Source: Glebionis coronaria (taxonomy: Eukaryota; Streptophyta; Magnoliopsida; Asterales; Asteraceae). Taken from it: a DNA stretch of 64,000 nucleotides. The notes below the pieces were generated by a model. It made no database searches, was not told where the DNA came from, and saw only the letters and a list, made by a program, of their open reading frames with translations. The position numbers and the translations under genes were made by a program. Location of the stretch: assembly GCA_025667525.1 (NCBI GenBank), contig CM046877.1:32446255-32510254 (forward strand), written 5' to 3'. The first letter of the stretch is position 1. Every line of letters begins with the position of its first letter. Positions 15,371 to 28,530 of the stretch are shown piece after piece.

Positions 15371-16630
15371 TTTCTTGACACTCGAACCAAAAGAAATGTG
15401 TGTAGAGAAATGTACTATAGGCTTAGATCCAGCATCAAAAGGGAAATAGGTATATTACCTGTCTAAAAGCAATAAAAACGCGTTTCAGAAAACCATTAAT
15501 CAAAACAAATACTATTGCAGACAGAAATTCAAACCAAAAGAAACTCCGATGATCAAAAAGATCAGCTAGCAACAATCACAGATATAAGAAAATTCCAAAA
15601 ACCATTTATCAATTATAAACACGTTTTGTGCATTTCCTATATAAACTAGTGTCTTAAGGTTGACCATAAGAGTCATAATCATGCTATCTAAGCTCTAAAA
15701 TACTCCCACTTGTACTAACTCAATCAACAATTCCAAACAAAATTAACAAGTTTCCAACACTCGAAATCCATTTTCGCCGACTTAACAGTCAACAAACAAG
15801 TCAAATTGACATTAAAAAAAAAGTCAAACATGGACCTATGTTACGGATAGGGATAGTAATTAAATGTAAAGAAAAACCAACATAAGTTCGCGGGTCCTAT
15901 TAGATTCAAGACTATGTTCTTCTACAACCTAAAAACAAACCATCAACTTTATAACTCCATATATACAGATCAAAGTTCAAACTACCCTATAACGCGCACT
16001 CGCGCACGAATAGCTAGATTTAAGTTAGTGGTCACATAACGCGATACAGATAACATTATGGGCTGTAAGCAATAATTTGCATTAAGTACAAACATACAAC
16101 AACACATTTAAATCACCTTAAAAAAAACCTTAAAACCATAAATATTCTAATAACCAAAACCTAAATTAAAAAAAAAAGAAAAAAAAAACATGGTAACCTA
16201 GTATCCTAAACATATATCCTTAAAACAACAAGAACATGAAACATAAAGACAAATCAAGAAGCTTACAGAAATAATAAGGTTTTATAAAATTAAAAAATTA
16301 AAAAAAAAAAGATAAGGAAGGATCAAAGTAGTACCAGATAGATAAAGGTTGAAACTTGAAAGAAAGAAAGAAAGAAAGAATCTTTATATATATATATATA
16401 TGTATATTTATTTATTTTTTTATAAAAAAATATTTATATAAAAAAAAAAAGAATTGAGTTTGATGAGTCAAGTTGTGTTGGACTGTGAATGAGAGGAGAA
16501 TATAAAGGAGGTGGACACTGGGATCCACATCACCCGGTGCTTATCACTTTTTTCTTCTTCTTGTATAAATTTTATAAAATTAACCTTAATATTTTATTAA
16601 AATAACCTTAAAATTTTATTAAAATAACAT
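15371..16630 (-). promoter_or_regulatory. Upstream region and probable 5' UTR of the TIGR01589 gene
   Basis: On the minus strand this stretch leads into the start codon at 15370. A CTTT repeat (GAAA on plus, about 16355-16380) and an AT run (16383-16400) lie about 1 kb upstream and could mark the leader and core promoter; a 5' UTR intron is plausible but not proven. Words GTTTGACCCAAACCC and TTTTGACCCGTTACCC at 15225-15255 resemble a MITE end. No coding sequence is visible. Confidence 0.35.
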
Positions 16631-16879
16631 TGGTTACGAGTACCCGCGCATAGCGGCGGAAATTGTCTAGCAACAGATAATTAACACGATGTGATATTGT
16701 GGTAAGTGTTTCGGTAACGTTCAAAATATAACGTCAAAAGATTAAACTTTTATTGCAAAGCGTTGTAACATGTTATAATTCAAAATATCTTATAAGTATG
16801 TTTCAATTGCATGAAAGGGTGTCATTTGTTTAATTAACCAAAGTTTATATCTTTTTTAATGAATAAGATTTGCATGTAG

Positions 16880-17057
16880 TAGTTTTTAGTGGGACCCACA
16901 TTTTTCAAGCATTCAACATTTTCAACTTTCAACCAAAAGGATACACCCTTTATAATGTAGTATAGATATAGATTAGTGGGTCCCACATTTTTCAACCATT
17001 CAACATTTTCAACTTTCAACCAAATGGATACACCCTTTATAATGTAGTATAGATATG
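16880..17057. repeat. Two-copy tandem repeat of about 87 bp
   Basis: Two units share CCCACATTTTTCAA, CATTCAACATTTTCAACTTT and GGATACACCCTTTATAATG, at about 16893-16972 and 16980-17057, with only a few differences. No function is apparent. Confidence 0.8.
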
Positions 17058-17219
17058 GTTAAATACATGTTGTTAGTAAGTTATTGATTTGTAAAAAAAA
17101 TTAGTAATTAGGTTTTTTTTATTGATACATAAGTTTAGCCTTAGGTATATAATTAGACATAACAATTAAGCACGTCAACTGATCATGACGATAAATATTA
17201 CAAATTTTATATTTTTTTT

Positions 17220-19440
17220 CGTAAGTATTGATTCTAATAAGATGCTTGACCTAGTGTTAAGGGTTTATATCTCGCGAGATTCATGTTTAGAGTATTGAAG
17301 AATAGGTTTAAAATGGTAATAAGGTTAATCGAGTTAAGTAACGTATATTTGAATAACATATTTTTTTTCTTCGTAAATAGCTTTAAACGGGATAAAACTC
17401 GTAAAAAATACAAATGTAATTGTTGTTTGACTAGGGCTAGATTTACATATTTCTAAAAAATGAAGTTTTAACGGTGCACGGATGTTAAGTAACTCTTACC
17501 TCAAATAGAGAGACGGGTCAATGTGAGTTTTATAAAACATGTGTGAAAACGTCATTTTTTCTGGTTGTGTATTTAATGAAGTATTTGATTTTTATATGCA
17601 GTCTTAAATTCGACTATGTACGTACCAACCGATTACCTGTGTAATAGATGAGGGGCAAAATAATACTAGTATCATTTTAGGAGGTCATTTAACTCTTAAT
17701 TTCATGCATTGTGTGTCATTTTTTTTACTTAAAATCATTTATGTTTTACTTTTAGGTCTTTCAGAGTGCGTTTGTCAGAAAATGGACAAGATTTAGGCTC
17801 ATTTGACCTAGATTGCAAAGAAAAGACAATTTTAAGTTTCTGATTGGCATGTCTGACGCCGTCCTAAATTTATATTCTTTTTATAAGTATACTAATCGTA
17901 AAAGATACTTGACCTAGTGGGTACGAGTTTAAATCTCGCTAGATATATATTTTGAGTAGTAAATAAAAGGTATAAAATAGTACTATCTCCGTCCCTAAAT
18001 AAATGTCCACTGTTGACTTTCGAAGTCAACCGTTTCCAACTTTAACCTTAAATTATCGTGTTTGTGTTATATAATATTTGATATAAATTATACGAATGGA
18101 TTGAGTTTTAAATATATTTTCATTAGTATAACTTTCACCAAGTATTATATAACACAAACAAAATAATTTAAGGTCAAAGTTTACAAAAATGACTCCGAAA
18201 GTTAAAAGTGGACATTTAATTAGGGACGGAGGGAGTACTAAGTAATAAGGTTACTCGATTCAAGTATTATACATTTGAATAAAAGACTCGTTTCCTTATA
18301 TAACTCTAAACAAGAAAAATCCCGTAAAAATACTAATAACTAATTGTTGTGGACTAATGTTAGATTTACATATTTTAAAAGAATGAAGTTTTAACGTTGT
18401 ATGAGTGTCAAGTAAATCTTTTCCTAAAATAAATATGGGTCAAATTGAGTTTTAGAAAACGCGTGTGAAAACATCAGTTTTTTCTGGTTGTGTGTTTAAC
18501 AAAATATTCAATTTTTATGTGGTGTTAAACTCATACTATGTAAGTGCCAACCCATACGATTTTGTTTATGATGTGAGAAACAATATCCTTTTAGGGGTCA
18601 TTTAGCTCTTAATTTCATGCATCGAGTATCATTTGTTACCTAATCGTTTATATTTGACTTCTAGGTATTTGGGAGTGCATTTGCCGAAAATGTACAAGAT
18701 TTGGGCTCATTTGAACGTAAAGTAAAAGAAAAGGACAAAGTGACACAAGTATAATTAAATCTCGGTAGATACATATTTAAGTAGTAAAGGAAAGGTTAAA
18801 AATGATACTTAGGTTAGTCAAATAAAATAGCATACATTTTGAATAATGCTTGTCTTTCGTTAATAACGTTAAACAAGAAAAATCTCATAAAAAAAATACT
18901 AATAACTAATTGTTGTCGACTGATGTTTGATTTACATATTTCTAAAAAGAAAAGTTTTAACCTTGTAGGAGTGTCAACCAATTGTTTCCTAAATATAGAG
19001 ATGGGTTAAATTGAGTTTTTGAAAACGCATGTGAAAACATCATTTTTGAGGTTGTGTATTTAATATTCTATTTTTATGTGTATTCTTAAATTCGGTATGA
19101 TCTAGAAGTCGATCCGGAGCAAGTATTTCGTATCCCCCCTTTTTTCGTAAGATTTTGCTTATTATATTTGATGTTGTAGCATTATAGACTATCGCCGATT
19201 ATAGCCCTAAGGTTTCAGCAAAAATAGAGCCCAGTGGGACCCTGCATGACGGGATATTAGCTACAATAATATGGAGAATATATCATATCTTACATAAGTA
19301 CCAATCCATGCGATTGATAAGTGAAAAAATATCGTTTATAGGGCCACATAACTCTTAAATTCATGCAATGTATATCATTATTACATAAAATGATGTTTAT
19401 TTTACTTTTAGCATTTCTGGGCCGGGCTAGATGTATGTAT
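17220..19440. repeat. Degenerate tandem repeat, about three 0.6 kb units
   Basis: Three units share GATTTACATATTT, GAAGTTTTAAC, GTGAAAAC, GTTGTGT, ATTCATGCA and TTGGGCTCATTTGA-like words. The GATTTACATATT landmark occurs near 17450, 18362 and 18931. The second unit is longer only because a Stowaway MITE (17983-18235) has inserted in it. A partial fourth copy runs about 19290-19420. There is no ORF above background. The parent element is not recognised. Confidence 0.75.
17983..18235. mobile_element. Stowaway-type MITE, 253 bp
   Basis: The left end CTATCTCCGTCCCTAAATAA and the complement of the right end (CTCCCTCCGTCCCTAATTAA) form inverted repeats continuing through ATGTCCAC. TA target duplications flank it at 17981-17982 and 18236-18237. 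It interrupts a unit of the surrounding tandem repeat. Confidence 0.88.
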
Positions 19441-20222
19441 GTAGTAGGGGTGGATTGCGCCCATGACGATCCCGACAAGATGAATGTAATTTGTTTTTTT
19501 TTGAGCTTTTTCGAAAAGTGCCATTCACCAAGAACTCAATTATCCCAACCCACATACTAAAATCTAATATTTAACGCTTTATAACCTTAAAAACCCTTCA
19601 TCTCTAAATAGAAATACTCTATTTATTATTTTGATACTAGTTTTTTTTTCCGCATTTTGTTGCTATTATCTAAATTTTTCCCCCACAACCAATTTTCATG
19701 GTTTTGCTAGTGTTTGAGAATGCATTTGTTGAAAATTTACAAGACTTGGTCTCTATTTCGTGGATAAAAAATCTAAATCTTATATAGATTGGTTTTTGAG
19801 GCACTTTTCGATTAATAATATTATGGAACTTTGTATTCTAATATACACGTTAAAACTCCACTTATTAGTATGTGGATTTTGGCATAAAAAATTATACTAA
19901 TTCAAAATGTTATAAATGTGAATATTAAATTTTATATTTAAGTAATGCGGTGTATTAATTATATATTGTATTTATTCGTATTACTTAATTATATTAAAAG
20001 TGTGTATTAATTATTATAAATTAATTAATTTTAATATTAGTATTAAATTGTGCTTGTATCAATGGGGTGTTATAAAATTCCTATTTTAATTTTTTAGGCT
20101 TCTTTAAATTTTATATCGTGCATTAGTATGTGTAAGTTGAGTTTTTAACATTAGCATTTATAGTATGGCTAAATGTATTATCTATATTACATATAAAACG
20201 TATTAGCTTTCTAATTTTAAAA
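19441..20222. other. AT-rich intergenic DNA
   Basis: No gene or clear repeat border is seen. TTATATTAAAAGT/ATTAATTA-type low-complexity sequence dominates. Confidence 0.5.
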
Positions 20223-20258
20223 CTAGCAGGGTACCCGCGCGATGCGGCGGCGGGTACC
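20223..20258 (-). mobile_element. Helitron 3' terminus (minus strand)
   Basis: Read on the minus strand, a strong hairpin with stem GGTACCCGC/GCGGGTACC is followed three bases later by CTAG and then TT. A GC-rich hairpin just before CTRR with a following T is the standard Helitron 3' end. The element would extend rightward from 20223. Its 5' TC end was not fixed, and no Rep-helicase sequence is visible next to it, so it is probably a non-autonomous element of about 1.2 kb or less. Confidence 0.65.
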
Positions 20259-21420
20259 ATATGACTAAATTTTTTTGAGAGTGAATGTTATTCGGTTATT
20301 CGTCTTTCATAACAATAATTTATGGATGACGATAGTTTTCACCTAAACATTTTTCAAAAACGTAATTTTGATATACAGATATTATTACTTGTGGCGTATA
20401 TGTAATATGTAATATGTGTAACTTTATTTTCGGAACTCAATTAGGCGCGAGAATTGACATAACCTCTTTTAAACATTTGAATGAGAAGATCAACCTAAAA
20501 GTAGTTTGTACATATAATTGCAAGGAAAAAGGGAGAAAAATATGATAGAGGAGATTTGTACGATGTGTTGTTTTGCTTGTAAATTATGGTGATGGGGTGT
20601 TTTAATTGTATTATTAATTATGTTTTAATTAAGTATGATTAAATGTTTTGTATATATTAGAGACATAAAGTTGTACATATGCATTAAAATATTGTATTAC
20701 TTAAATTTAATTTTCTTGGCTGCATTAATATGTTGTACATTATGTTGTATTTGTTGTACTACTTAATTTTTTTATATTAAATGAAGAGAGAAGGTCTAAT
20801 CTCTTTTATAAGATATTATGAAGTATGATAGTATGATACTTAAAATTTCAACTTATATGTATTGTTACATAATGTACAAGTATACAAAAATAATTAGAAA
20901 TTAACAATTAAAACATATAAATATAATTTAATACTAATATTAAAATTAATGAATACATAATAGTTAATACATACTTAAAAATAAAAATAATTAATACGAA
21001 TTATTATATACTCCGTTATTAATACACCACATCACTTAAAGTTACAATTATATATTCACATTGTACAAAAATTAAAAACATATATCTACAAAAGTGTGCA
21101 TATGTTGTCTCCCTAAAATGATGGTGTGTATAGTTTTGAAAACCGAACCAGGCTAGCAGGTTGAACCGTAAACGTGTAAACATATAAATTAGGAAGATTC
21201 TGTGTGTCTAAACGTTATATAATACTGTGATGAAGGTTACACAACATGTAAAGATCAACAAATACGGAGTACCTTTCACCATCAATCATCACAATCTCAT
21301 AATACTATTGACTTCCGTTTCGGTATCAATATTGAAATTATATACTAATTAGTATTAGTTAATTGTATATTCAAGTGTGTATTAATAATTATGTATTGAC
21401 TTAAAAAAAAAACTTGAAAA

Positions 21421-21521
<101 letters not shown>

Positions 21522-23338
21522 TTAGGTTAATATAGTGTAGTGTATTATAGTTGTTAAAATAAAAAGTATTCTAGACCTTTGGATGTAGTTTTTTTTCTAA
21601 GATCAACCTGACACTTGATTAATGGCTTATTTGTAATAAGCTCTAATAAAAAAGGGCCATTATGTACCATTTAATTAAAAATGAAAAAGCCAAAATGATA
21701 AATCAATACCCGAACTTTTAATATCGAATATCCGTTACTACATAATTAACATCAAACTCACAACCACCACTTTAAGTGTATGCATCAAATTAGTGAAAAA
21801 AACCATTCAATAAGTTAGTTTTTCATTCAATCCTGTAGATTCTAGATGTGTAGCAGTTAATCAGTTATTAGAAAAATCCCTTCATTGTTGCTACACACCC
21901 TCTCACAATCAAATCAACAAAGATTTTTATGCGGCTATCATTGGTGTTTCTTTTCCTATTCTACACGGTATGTGATACATCGAAATAGTGTGATTTTTTT
22001 TCAATAATCAAGCATATACTAATTATTGATTTTAATTGATTAGTAAGAAGAAGCATCAGGTTGAACAATATGATGAGGAAAGAGAATGGAAGTTCTGAGG
22101 ATACAATTGACCTAACCAATGGTTAAGATTGTGATTTTGAACAAGGTATACAATTGACATAATGTTTTAATTATTTTTATTGATTATGTGTGGATAACAT
22201 AGAATGTATCAATTTACAAAGAATGTATCAGTATAAGGTAAATGTAGTGGGTTGATATAAAAGTTTACAAAGAATGTATCAGTATAAGACAATTATTAGA
22301 TGTTAGCCAATGTATGAGTAGATGAGCATGTGGGGTTAGATTTGTTCGTAATAAAACAATGTACGGGTACTCGTGATGAATTCTTATGTATCGTTATTCG
22401 TGACTCGTGAAATTTTTTTATGTATCGATATATAATTCTTTTGGTGATATATTCTTTGTTATGCTGATGGGTCTGTCGGGACAGTTTGGAATTGGGTGTG
22501 GTTGTTTGGTTGAAAACTGGTAGGTGGTGATTGGTTGTGGGGTTTCTTGTGGGGTTGGTGGTGGTTGTTGTCGGTGAGTTCCGGTTGGAGTAAATGTATC
22601 CCTAGTTTGGTTTTAGTGTAGACATTTTAGTTGTAGATAAAGCGAGAATTATGATGGTACGTTGAATAAAATTTAGTACAACGACCTAATAAAATGTTCA
22701 TTCTGAATACGGGTGTTTGGATTAAAATGGTATGCTAAATCCTGTTATAAATAGTTAAACGTTAATGAGTATACACATTATATTAAAGCTATACGGGACA
22801 GATTGAGAAAGTATCATGTGGCAAGATAAGGTTCAACATGTAAATTATGAAAGCCGTGATAATATGGATGTATCGGTAGCCGTTGTAATATGTATTAACT
22901 TGACGTATCTGGTGTTTTAGCTAGTACTAATAAGTAAATGATTGAGGGACTAATTGAGAATGTATCAAGGGGACGATATGGTAAAACGTTTATATGTTGG
23001 AAGTCGTGATAGTGTATATGTATCGGTAGTCGTGATAATATATTGAGTAAAATTTTCGTTTTGAAAGAAAATGGGAGTTTGGATAAATTTGGTATCGTGA
23101 AAATGGGTGTAACAAGCGTAAAACTGATGTACCTGTGGTGACCAAACCGGCCTTAGATAGGATACATTTTCGTATAGCATTGTGGTTGAATGCCTTGTCA
23201 AGACAAAAAAAAATTGGACCAGAAGTAACCATCACCAAGGACCCATAATTGTTCTATTGGTATGTGTATTAGTTTTGTTTATTTTTGTTGTTGCTTTTTC
23301 TGATACATGTACGTAATATAGAATCTAAGCCAAGTTTA

Positions 23339-24535
23339 ATGACTCAGATTTTGCATGCGCACATTATGAAACCGATGGAAGAGGATGTAGAAGTTGACGG
23401 TCCGTTGGTAAACAAGTGGTCAAATGATAAGTTGAAGAATCTTGAAGAAAAATGGATGCGATCTGAGGTAATTAACGTCTCCCTAAGTATACATTTAATG
23501 GTAGGTTGGATCGTATATGTAATACACGTACCCGTCTGCTGATACATTGGTTGGTTCCATATTGAGGATTATTTTTCAAAATGTATCAGATATACTAGCC
23601 TTCTAATATACTGTCTTTATCTATAAAAATTAAGTATAGTATAATGGGTGTTTGGGTTAGTTATTTAGGTGTAATGTTAACTAATATATAATAAATTGTA
23701 GCGTTTGTATAATGATTGTGTTTTAGTGTATCAAGCGTGTATGTTGGGTGTTTATCGTGTTTTAGTGTATCAAGCGGAAAATGTTTAAAAAACTTTAAGT
23801 TGTTGGGGTGTTTGCTAGATTGTATCACCATTTTCTCATAAGAATGATCAGTTCTTGCTACATTTGTCATTGAAAAAAAGATAAAAGTTAAAAAAAAAGT
23901 TTAGTTGTGTTGTCGGTGGCTAGAATGTATCACCCTTTCTTTGGATGAAAACGTGCACACTTTAAATTTGTTTTTGTTTAATACAGGAACTTAAGGACAC
24001 TCTGCAAGCAAAATATGAACTGGCGGCAGAGACTATAGAGGACGAGGGTGGAATGTTGGATGCTGCATTAGCCGATAACCCGTTTGGTGTGGACCTGTTG
24101 GATATAAAAAAATTGAGAGACTGTTTGTTTGGGGCACAAAGTAGCAACGACACGCCGAAATGTAATGCAGAAGATATGGATGAATTCAATGTTGCAGGGT
24201 GTGAAGAACAAAAAGTCGGTCCAGAAGATGGAAAATCCGCTGGTGTAGAATTAAGAACACCAAAATCTGATCTGAACATGGACCACAGTTTCAAGACACC
24301 AGAAGAACCGTTCCGGTATACGCCGGTATATGGTGCACTATCGTGTTATGTTGCGTATGCGGAACAGGTTGAGTTACAAATAAGCAAACAAAGGAGCAGC
24401 TTACCAGAAAACTTAGATGATATACCATCGTTTGATTTGAAGATTACACGGGAATTTGAAGACACTTGGAGAAGTGGTGGGTTGTCTAAAGTCGATGACC
24501 ATATAGGAGAACACAGAAATTGCTGGAATCGCTAG
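23339..24535 (+). CDS. Unrecognised two-exon gene in the TIR element
   Basis: Exon 1 (23339-23467) and exon 2 (23987-24535) join in frame across a GT/AG intron, EKWMRSE to ELKDTLQAKYELAAE, giving about 224 residues. The first ATG in frame is at 23339, but an upstream exon is possible because the frame is open back to 23321 after an AG. The product is acidic and hydrophilic, with a possible short coiled coil around the exon junction and a TPEEPFRYTPVYGALSCY segment; there is no signal peptide or membrane segment. I do not recognise the family. Captured host-like genes are common in Mutator-like elements, which fits the setting. Further coding-like but interrupted sequence continues to about 24970 (for example VNGYGVAGKSCDLVNSD), so the gene may be a truncated remnant. 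Confidence 0.45.
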
Positions 24536-25762
24536 CATGTTATGATTCACAAGAAAATAGACTGTGGATGTTTTACACACACCTATTAATGAGACAGAAT
24601 TGACTCCAGCCGCATATGTACCGGTCAATGGTTATGGTGTTGCCGGAAAAAGTTGTGATTTGGTTAATAGCGACATTAGTGTCTATACTCTATAGTATCT
24701 GTGACGCAAAATCGATTCAGACCATCCTTCCAAAGGTCGTTGATGCTAGACCACGGCGCAAAACCAGACCAGGACTATGAATGTATTCGCCTTATACACT
24801 GAGGGCTGTGGTTTTGAGGCCTGCCCCAACGATTAACGAACAAAGAGCTACCTACTGTTTCTTTCGAAGAGAAGGCAAATACTTACAACCAATTGTCCAC
24901 CTGAAGACAAAAAAATATTGAAAGATGCTGCATATAAGAACGTGAACGACCGTGTATCACGGATGCTCTAGGTTTAAACTATGTTAGGATCTTTGGGTTT
25001 GGAAGACGTTAATAATCCTAGTATTGTTTTGGCTTTAAGACAAATAGTAACTATCGTGTTAAGACATGTTTGGATATTTATTGAAGTGTTTGGTTTGCCT
25101 AAGTTTTCAAGTTTGGTTTCTTCAATATTGTTACGTAGGCTTTATACAAGTTTTGTGTGTTTATGAATTGCTTTTTTAGTTAGGTTAGTATTTGTGATAG
25201 AAAAGGTTTGGTTTAAATGTAGCAGTTGGACGAAGAAGTATTTTGATGCTGTTGTTAATCAAGTTGTTATAAGCGGATGAGTAAATTATCTGCTGATTGA
25301 AGTATTGTAGTAGTTTTTAGAATGATTTCATTAACATAATATAACAGGTTTCAATAGATTACATTTGGAAGTTTGTTGTGTAGGCCGGTTGCTATTTTTT
25401 TGGGTCGATAGTTTGTTTCTTAGTTGTGTTTGTGATGTACATGCTAAATTGTTATACTCCGTAACTCGTTGTATCGTGGATTGTTAGTTAATGTAGCATG
25501 CTTATACTCAAAAGGATGAGCATCTAGCATTTCGTAGTTAGGATTTGTTACATATCACATTTGATTATGATGTTAATGGATAATTAGGGTTACTGGTTTG
25601 TTATTGGTAATTGTACATATTTTTATTGGTTTTGGAATCGAATAATGTTCTCAATTGGTCGTTCCACGTAGTTAAAAAATGATTCCATCTTAATGTCTCC
25701 CTTCTGAACTATATGTCTTCCAACGTGACTATGGATACAAGTGAATGAGTGATACATGTGTA

Positions 25763-26166
25763 TATGCAATGTTTTGAAACCCGGAGGCCGGCTCAACCGG
25801 TTGACCCAGTTACGACCGAAAAAACGGGTCATATTGACTCGGATTTCACATTTTCGAAACCCGGCTCGACCCACCTGGTTTGAGGTGACCCGGGTCAACC
25901 CGGTTCTCGAGACCCGGTCGCGTTTCGATTTTTTTGGTTTTTTTTTAATAATACGTAAATTTTACGTATTTGCGACAGAGTTTTATTTTTAATATTATAT
26001 TAGTTGGTAAACAATTTATATATTCAATATACAAGAGTTTTTAATGCTTTTTTATATAATTTTTATTAATTATTAAAACTATAAAAAAAAATTTAGAAAA
26101 CCGGATAAACTCGGGTTGACTCGAGTCGACCCGGACTCGATGACTCGACCGGGCGAACATTGCATT
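25763..26166. mobile_element. MITE-like element with CCGGGT-rich ends
   Basis: It begins ATGCAATGTT and ends AACATTGCAT, a perfect 10-base terminal inverted repeat, with CCGG/ACCCGG-rich arms inside (AAACCCGGAGGCCGGCTC at left, GACTCGACCGGGCGAAC at right). CAATGTT termini suggest the hAT group. A partial relative lies at about 62166-62240. Confidence 0.6.
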
Positions 26167-26840
26167 TAAGTGTTTTGTTTGCCATCTTTTTCTTCTTTGA
26201 TGTACTTATATAATGGTAATAAAATATAACTTATGGTAATAGCTTTGGTATTGAAAGTGGGATAATGGTTTTAAACGTACTGTATTTTTTTAGCTATGAG
26301 AAGTTGATAATTGATCGAGTGAGAGTTGAATGTCGAGATGTTAGAAAAAAATTTCATCTAACGATGGGTTGTGTAAAACATATAGTTAGATGTTTAACAC
26401 ATGAAGGCTACTTAATTTGAATTTGTAGTACATCGAGTTTAGTAACAACAAAGTATGCTTTTGTCTGTGAAACTACTATGTCGATACATTGAGTTATAAT
26501 GCCAAACACTACTTTTGGTTGATATACATATAATAGGACAAATGGTTATTGCGCTTTTATAGTTGGTTAGACTACAAGGGCGATACACAAAATGGCGGTG
26601 AGTCAAGCTAATCCAAATTGCAACTACAAACTAATGACAAGTATGCTGATATTGCAATTTCAAAAATTCAGACTATGATGATGATATATCTGGTAACACA
26701 AAAATGTTTTTATGTGCAACATATGCAGACCAAAAGTCAATTTAGTTGAAAAACAACATTTCATAAGCCATATGCAGACAAAAATGCTGCATATACAACA
26801 ATATATATCTGGTAACACAAAATGATGCATATACAAGCAG

Positions 26841-27133
26841 CTGGGTGGACGCATGAAACTCAATAGTGGAGGGCAAAAAAAATTTGACGATATAAGGTGA
26901 AAAACTAAAGTTCGAATAAAAACCCGATTATTGTAACTTAAAAATTGAACATTTATAGGTTTTAGAGTACTAAATGTTAAACTTGAGTGTGTGAGTGGGG
27001 GAAATTTGAGTCTTGAGTGGGGGCGATTTAAGCAAACACTCAAAAATTTTAAAAAAATTGCACTGTAATCTAGTCTTTTTGGTTTAGCCATGGGGGCGCC
27101 GCCCCCGAACCTTTGCTATAGGTCCAGCCCTGG
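26841..27133. mobile_element. hAT-like MITE, about 290 bp
   Basis: The ends CTGGGTGGAC and the complement of GTCCAGCCCTG are imperfect inverted repeats, and GCAG lies on both sides. The GGGGGCGCCGCCCCC palindrome near the right end is typical of a common plant hAT-related repeat. It interrupts a region with repeated CATATGCAGAC words. Confidence 0.5.
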
Positions 27134-27783
27134 CAGCATATGCAGACCAAAAATCAATTTACTAAAATAATTAGTCATGGCCAATACAATACTTGTTCCA
27201 ATACATGTTTATCAACAAATTAAAATTGAATCAATTGAAATCATAACACATTGACATGAAGTTAATTACTATTGTAATTAAAAGCAAATATGATCAGATG
27301 GATTTTAGCTAAAAAATGAACCTGATACATGTTTATCAACAAATTAAAATTGAATCAATTGAAACATAATTTAGTAGATGAGCAAATGTTTTACTTTTAC
27401 CTTCCAACGTGACCAAAAACTATATTTTGTCTACATGAACTCATACGTGTAAAAAGTAAACAGGAATGAAAGGAATGAATTGTTGGTTAAGAATTATCAT
27501 TATAAAAGAACAATGTGAATAAAAAGTGAAATCACGGAATGGGATGAATCTGAAAGGATTTCTAGTAATGGGAGGCAATAAATACGTGTGTAAGGTAACA
27601 AACGAAAATGGCAGGTAAAAATATTACCAAATATACCCTTCTTAATATAGAATAATAATTAAATATATTTTTTTATTAGCTTTTAATGAACTGATTATCA
27701 TCTTGATCAAAATCATAAATCCAATGGCTTAAAAGTACTTTTCATTTTAACAATTATAAAGCACTAAACTATTTTAACCAAAA

Positions 27784-27785
<2 letters not shown>

Positions 27786-27851
<66 letters not shown>
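27786..27851. repeat. (TA)n microsatellite, left flank of the Helitron
   Basis: A pure TA run between the right end of the 6.3 kb element and the Helitron 5' end. The last base before the Helitron is A, as expected for insertion between A and T. Confidence 0.97.
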
Positions 27852-27854
<3 letters not shown>

Positions 27855-28530
27855 ACATTATATATAAGAGGAGGGATATGCCACATAAGCACCTCATAAT
27901 GCCATGTCATCATTATCCTTTAAGGAAATTCGTTTGACAAAAAAATTGCCAAAGAGATTCGAACACTAGATTGGCATGCTCACTTCATATCATCTTAACC
28001 ACTAGGCTATGCATTTTTTATGATTATATGTTTCAGTAAAATATATATAAACCCATGTGTTTTGTATGTTACAGTTTTTGGGCCTGCTTGCTTATCATAC
28101 GATTGTTAAAAATTTTGGGCCTACTTCCTTTTTATATGATTGTACAGATTATTATCAGTATTTTATAATTTAATTTTCTTTATATTGAAAGTTATAATCT
28201 AAATTTTTAACAGATTGCATATTGAATGTAAATTTATAACAGATTATATATTCAAAGTTATAATCAGAATTTATTTCTTTTTATTAAACGAATTATTGTT
28301 TTTTTATATCTGTTTATAATTTAGTCTAACAATATTCATTTGTGATTATCCCCAAACTATGTGTATGATATATCTTTCTCCAATATGTGATTATCTTTAT
28401 ATTTGGAAAAGATATACTTTAAAAATAAGTTATACCTTACGACCAGCTATATATACCCTTCATTATATGTTATGCGAAGTATCGACTTCAACTCAAACAT
28501 TTAACCCTCAACAAACATCAGTGTAATATA

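Noticed and set aside
16633..16669. Possible plus-strand Helitron 3' end (GTACCCGCGCATAGCGGCGG then CTAG)
   Set aside because: The stem is short and CTAG is followed by C instead of the T expected at an A|T insertion site; kept out of the feature list.
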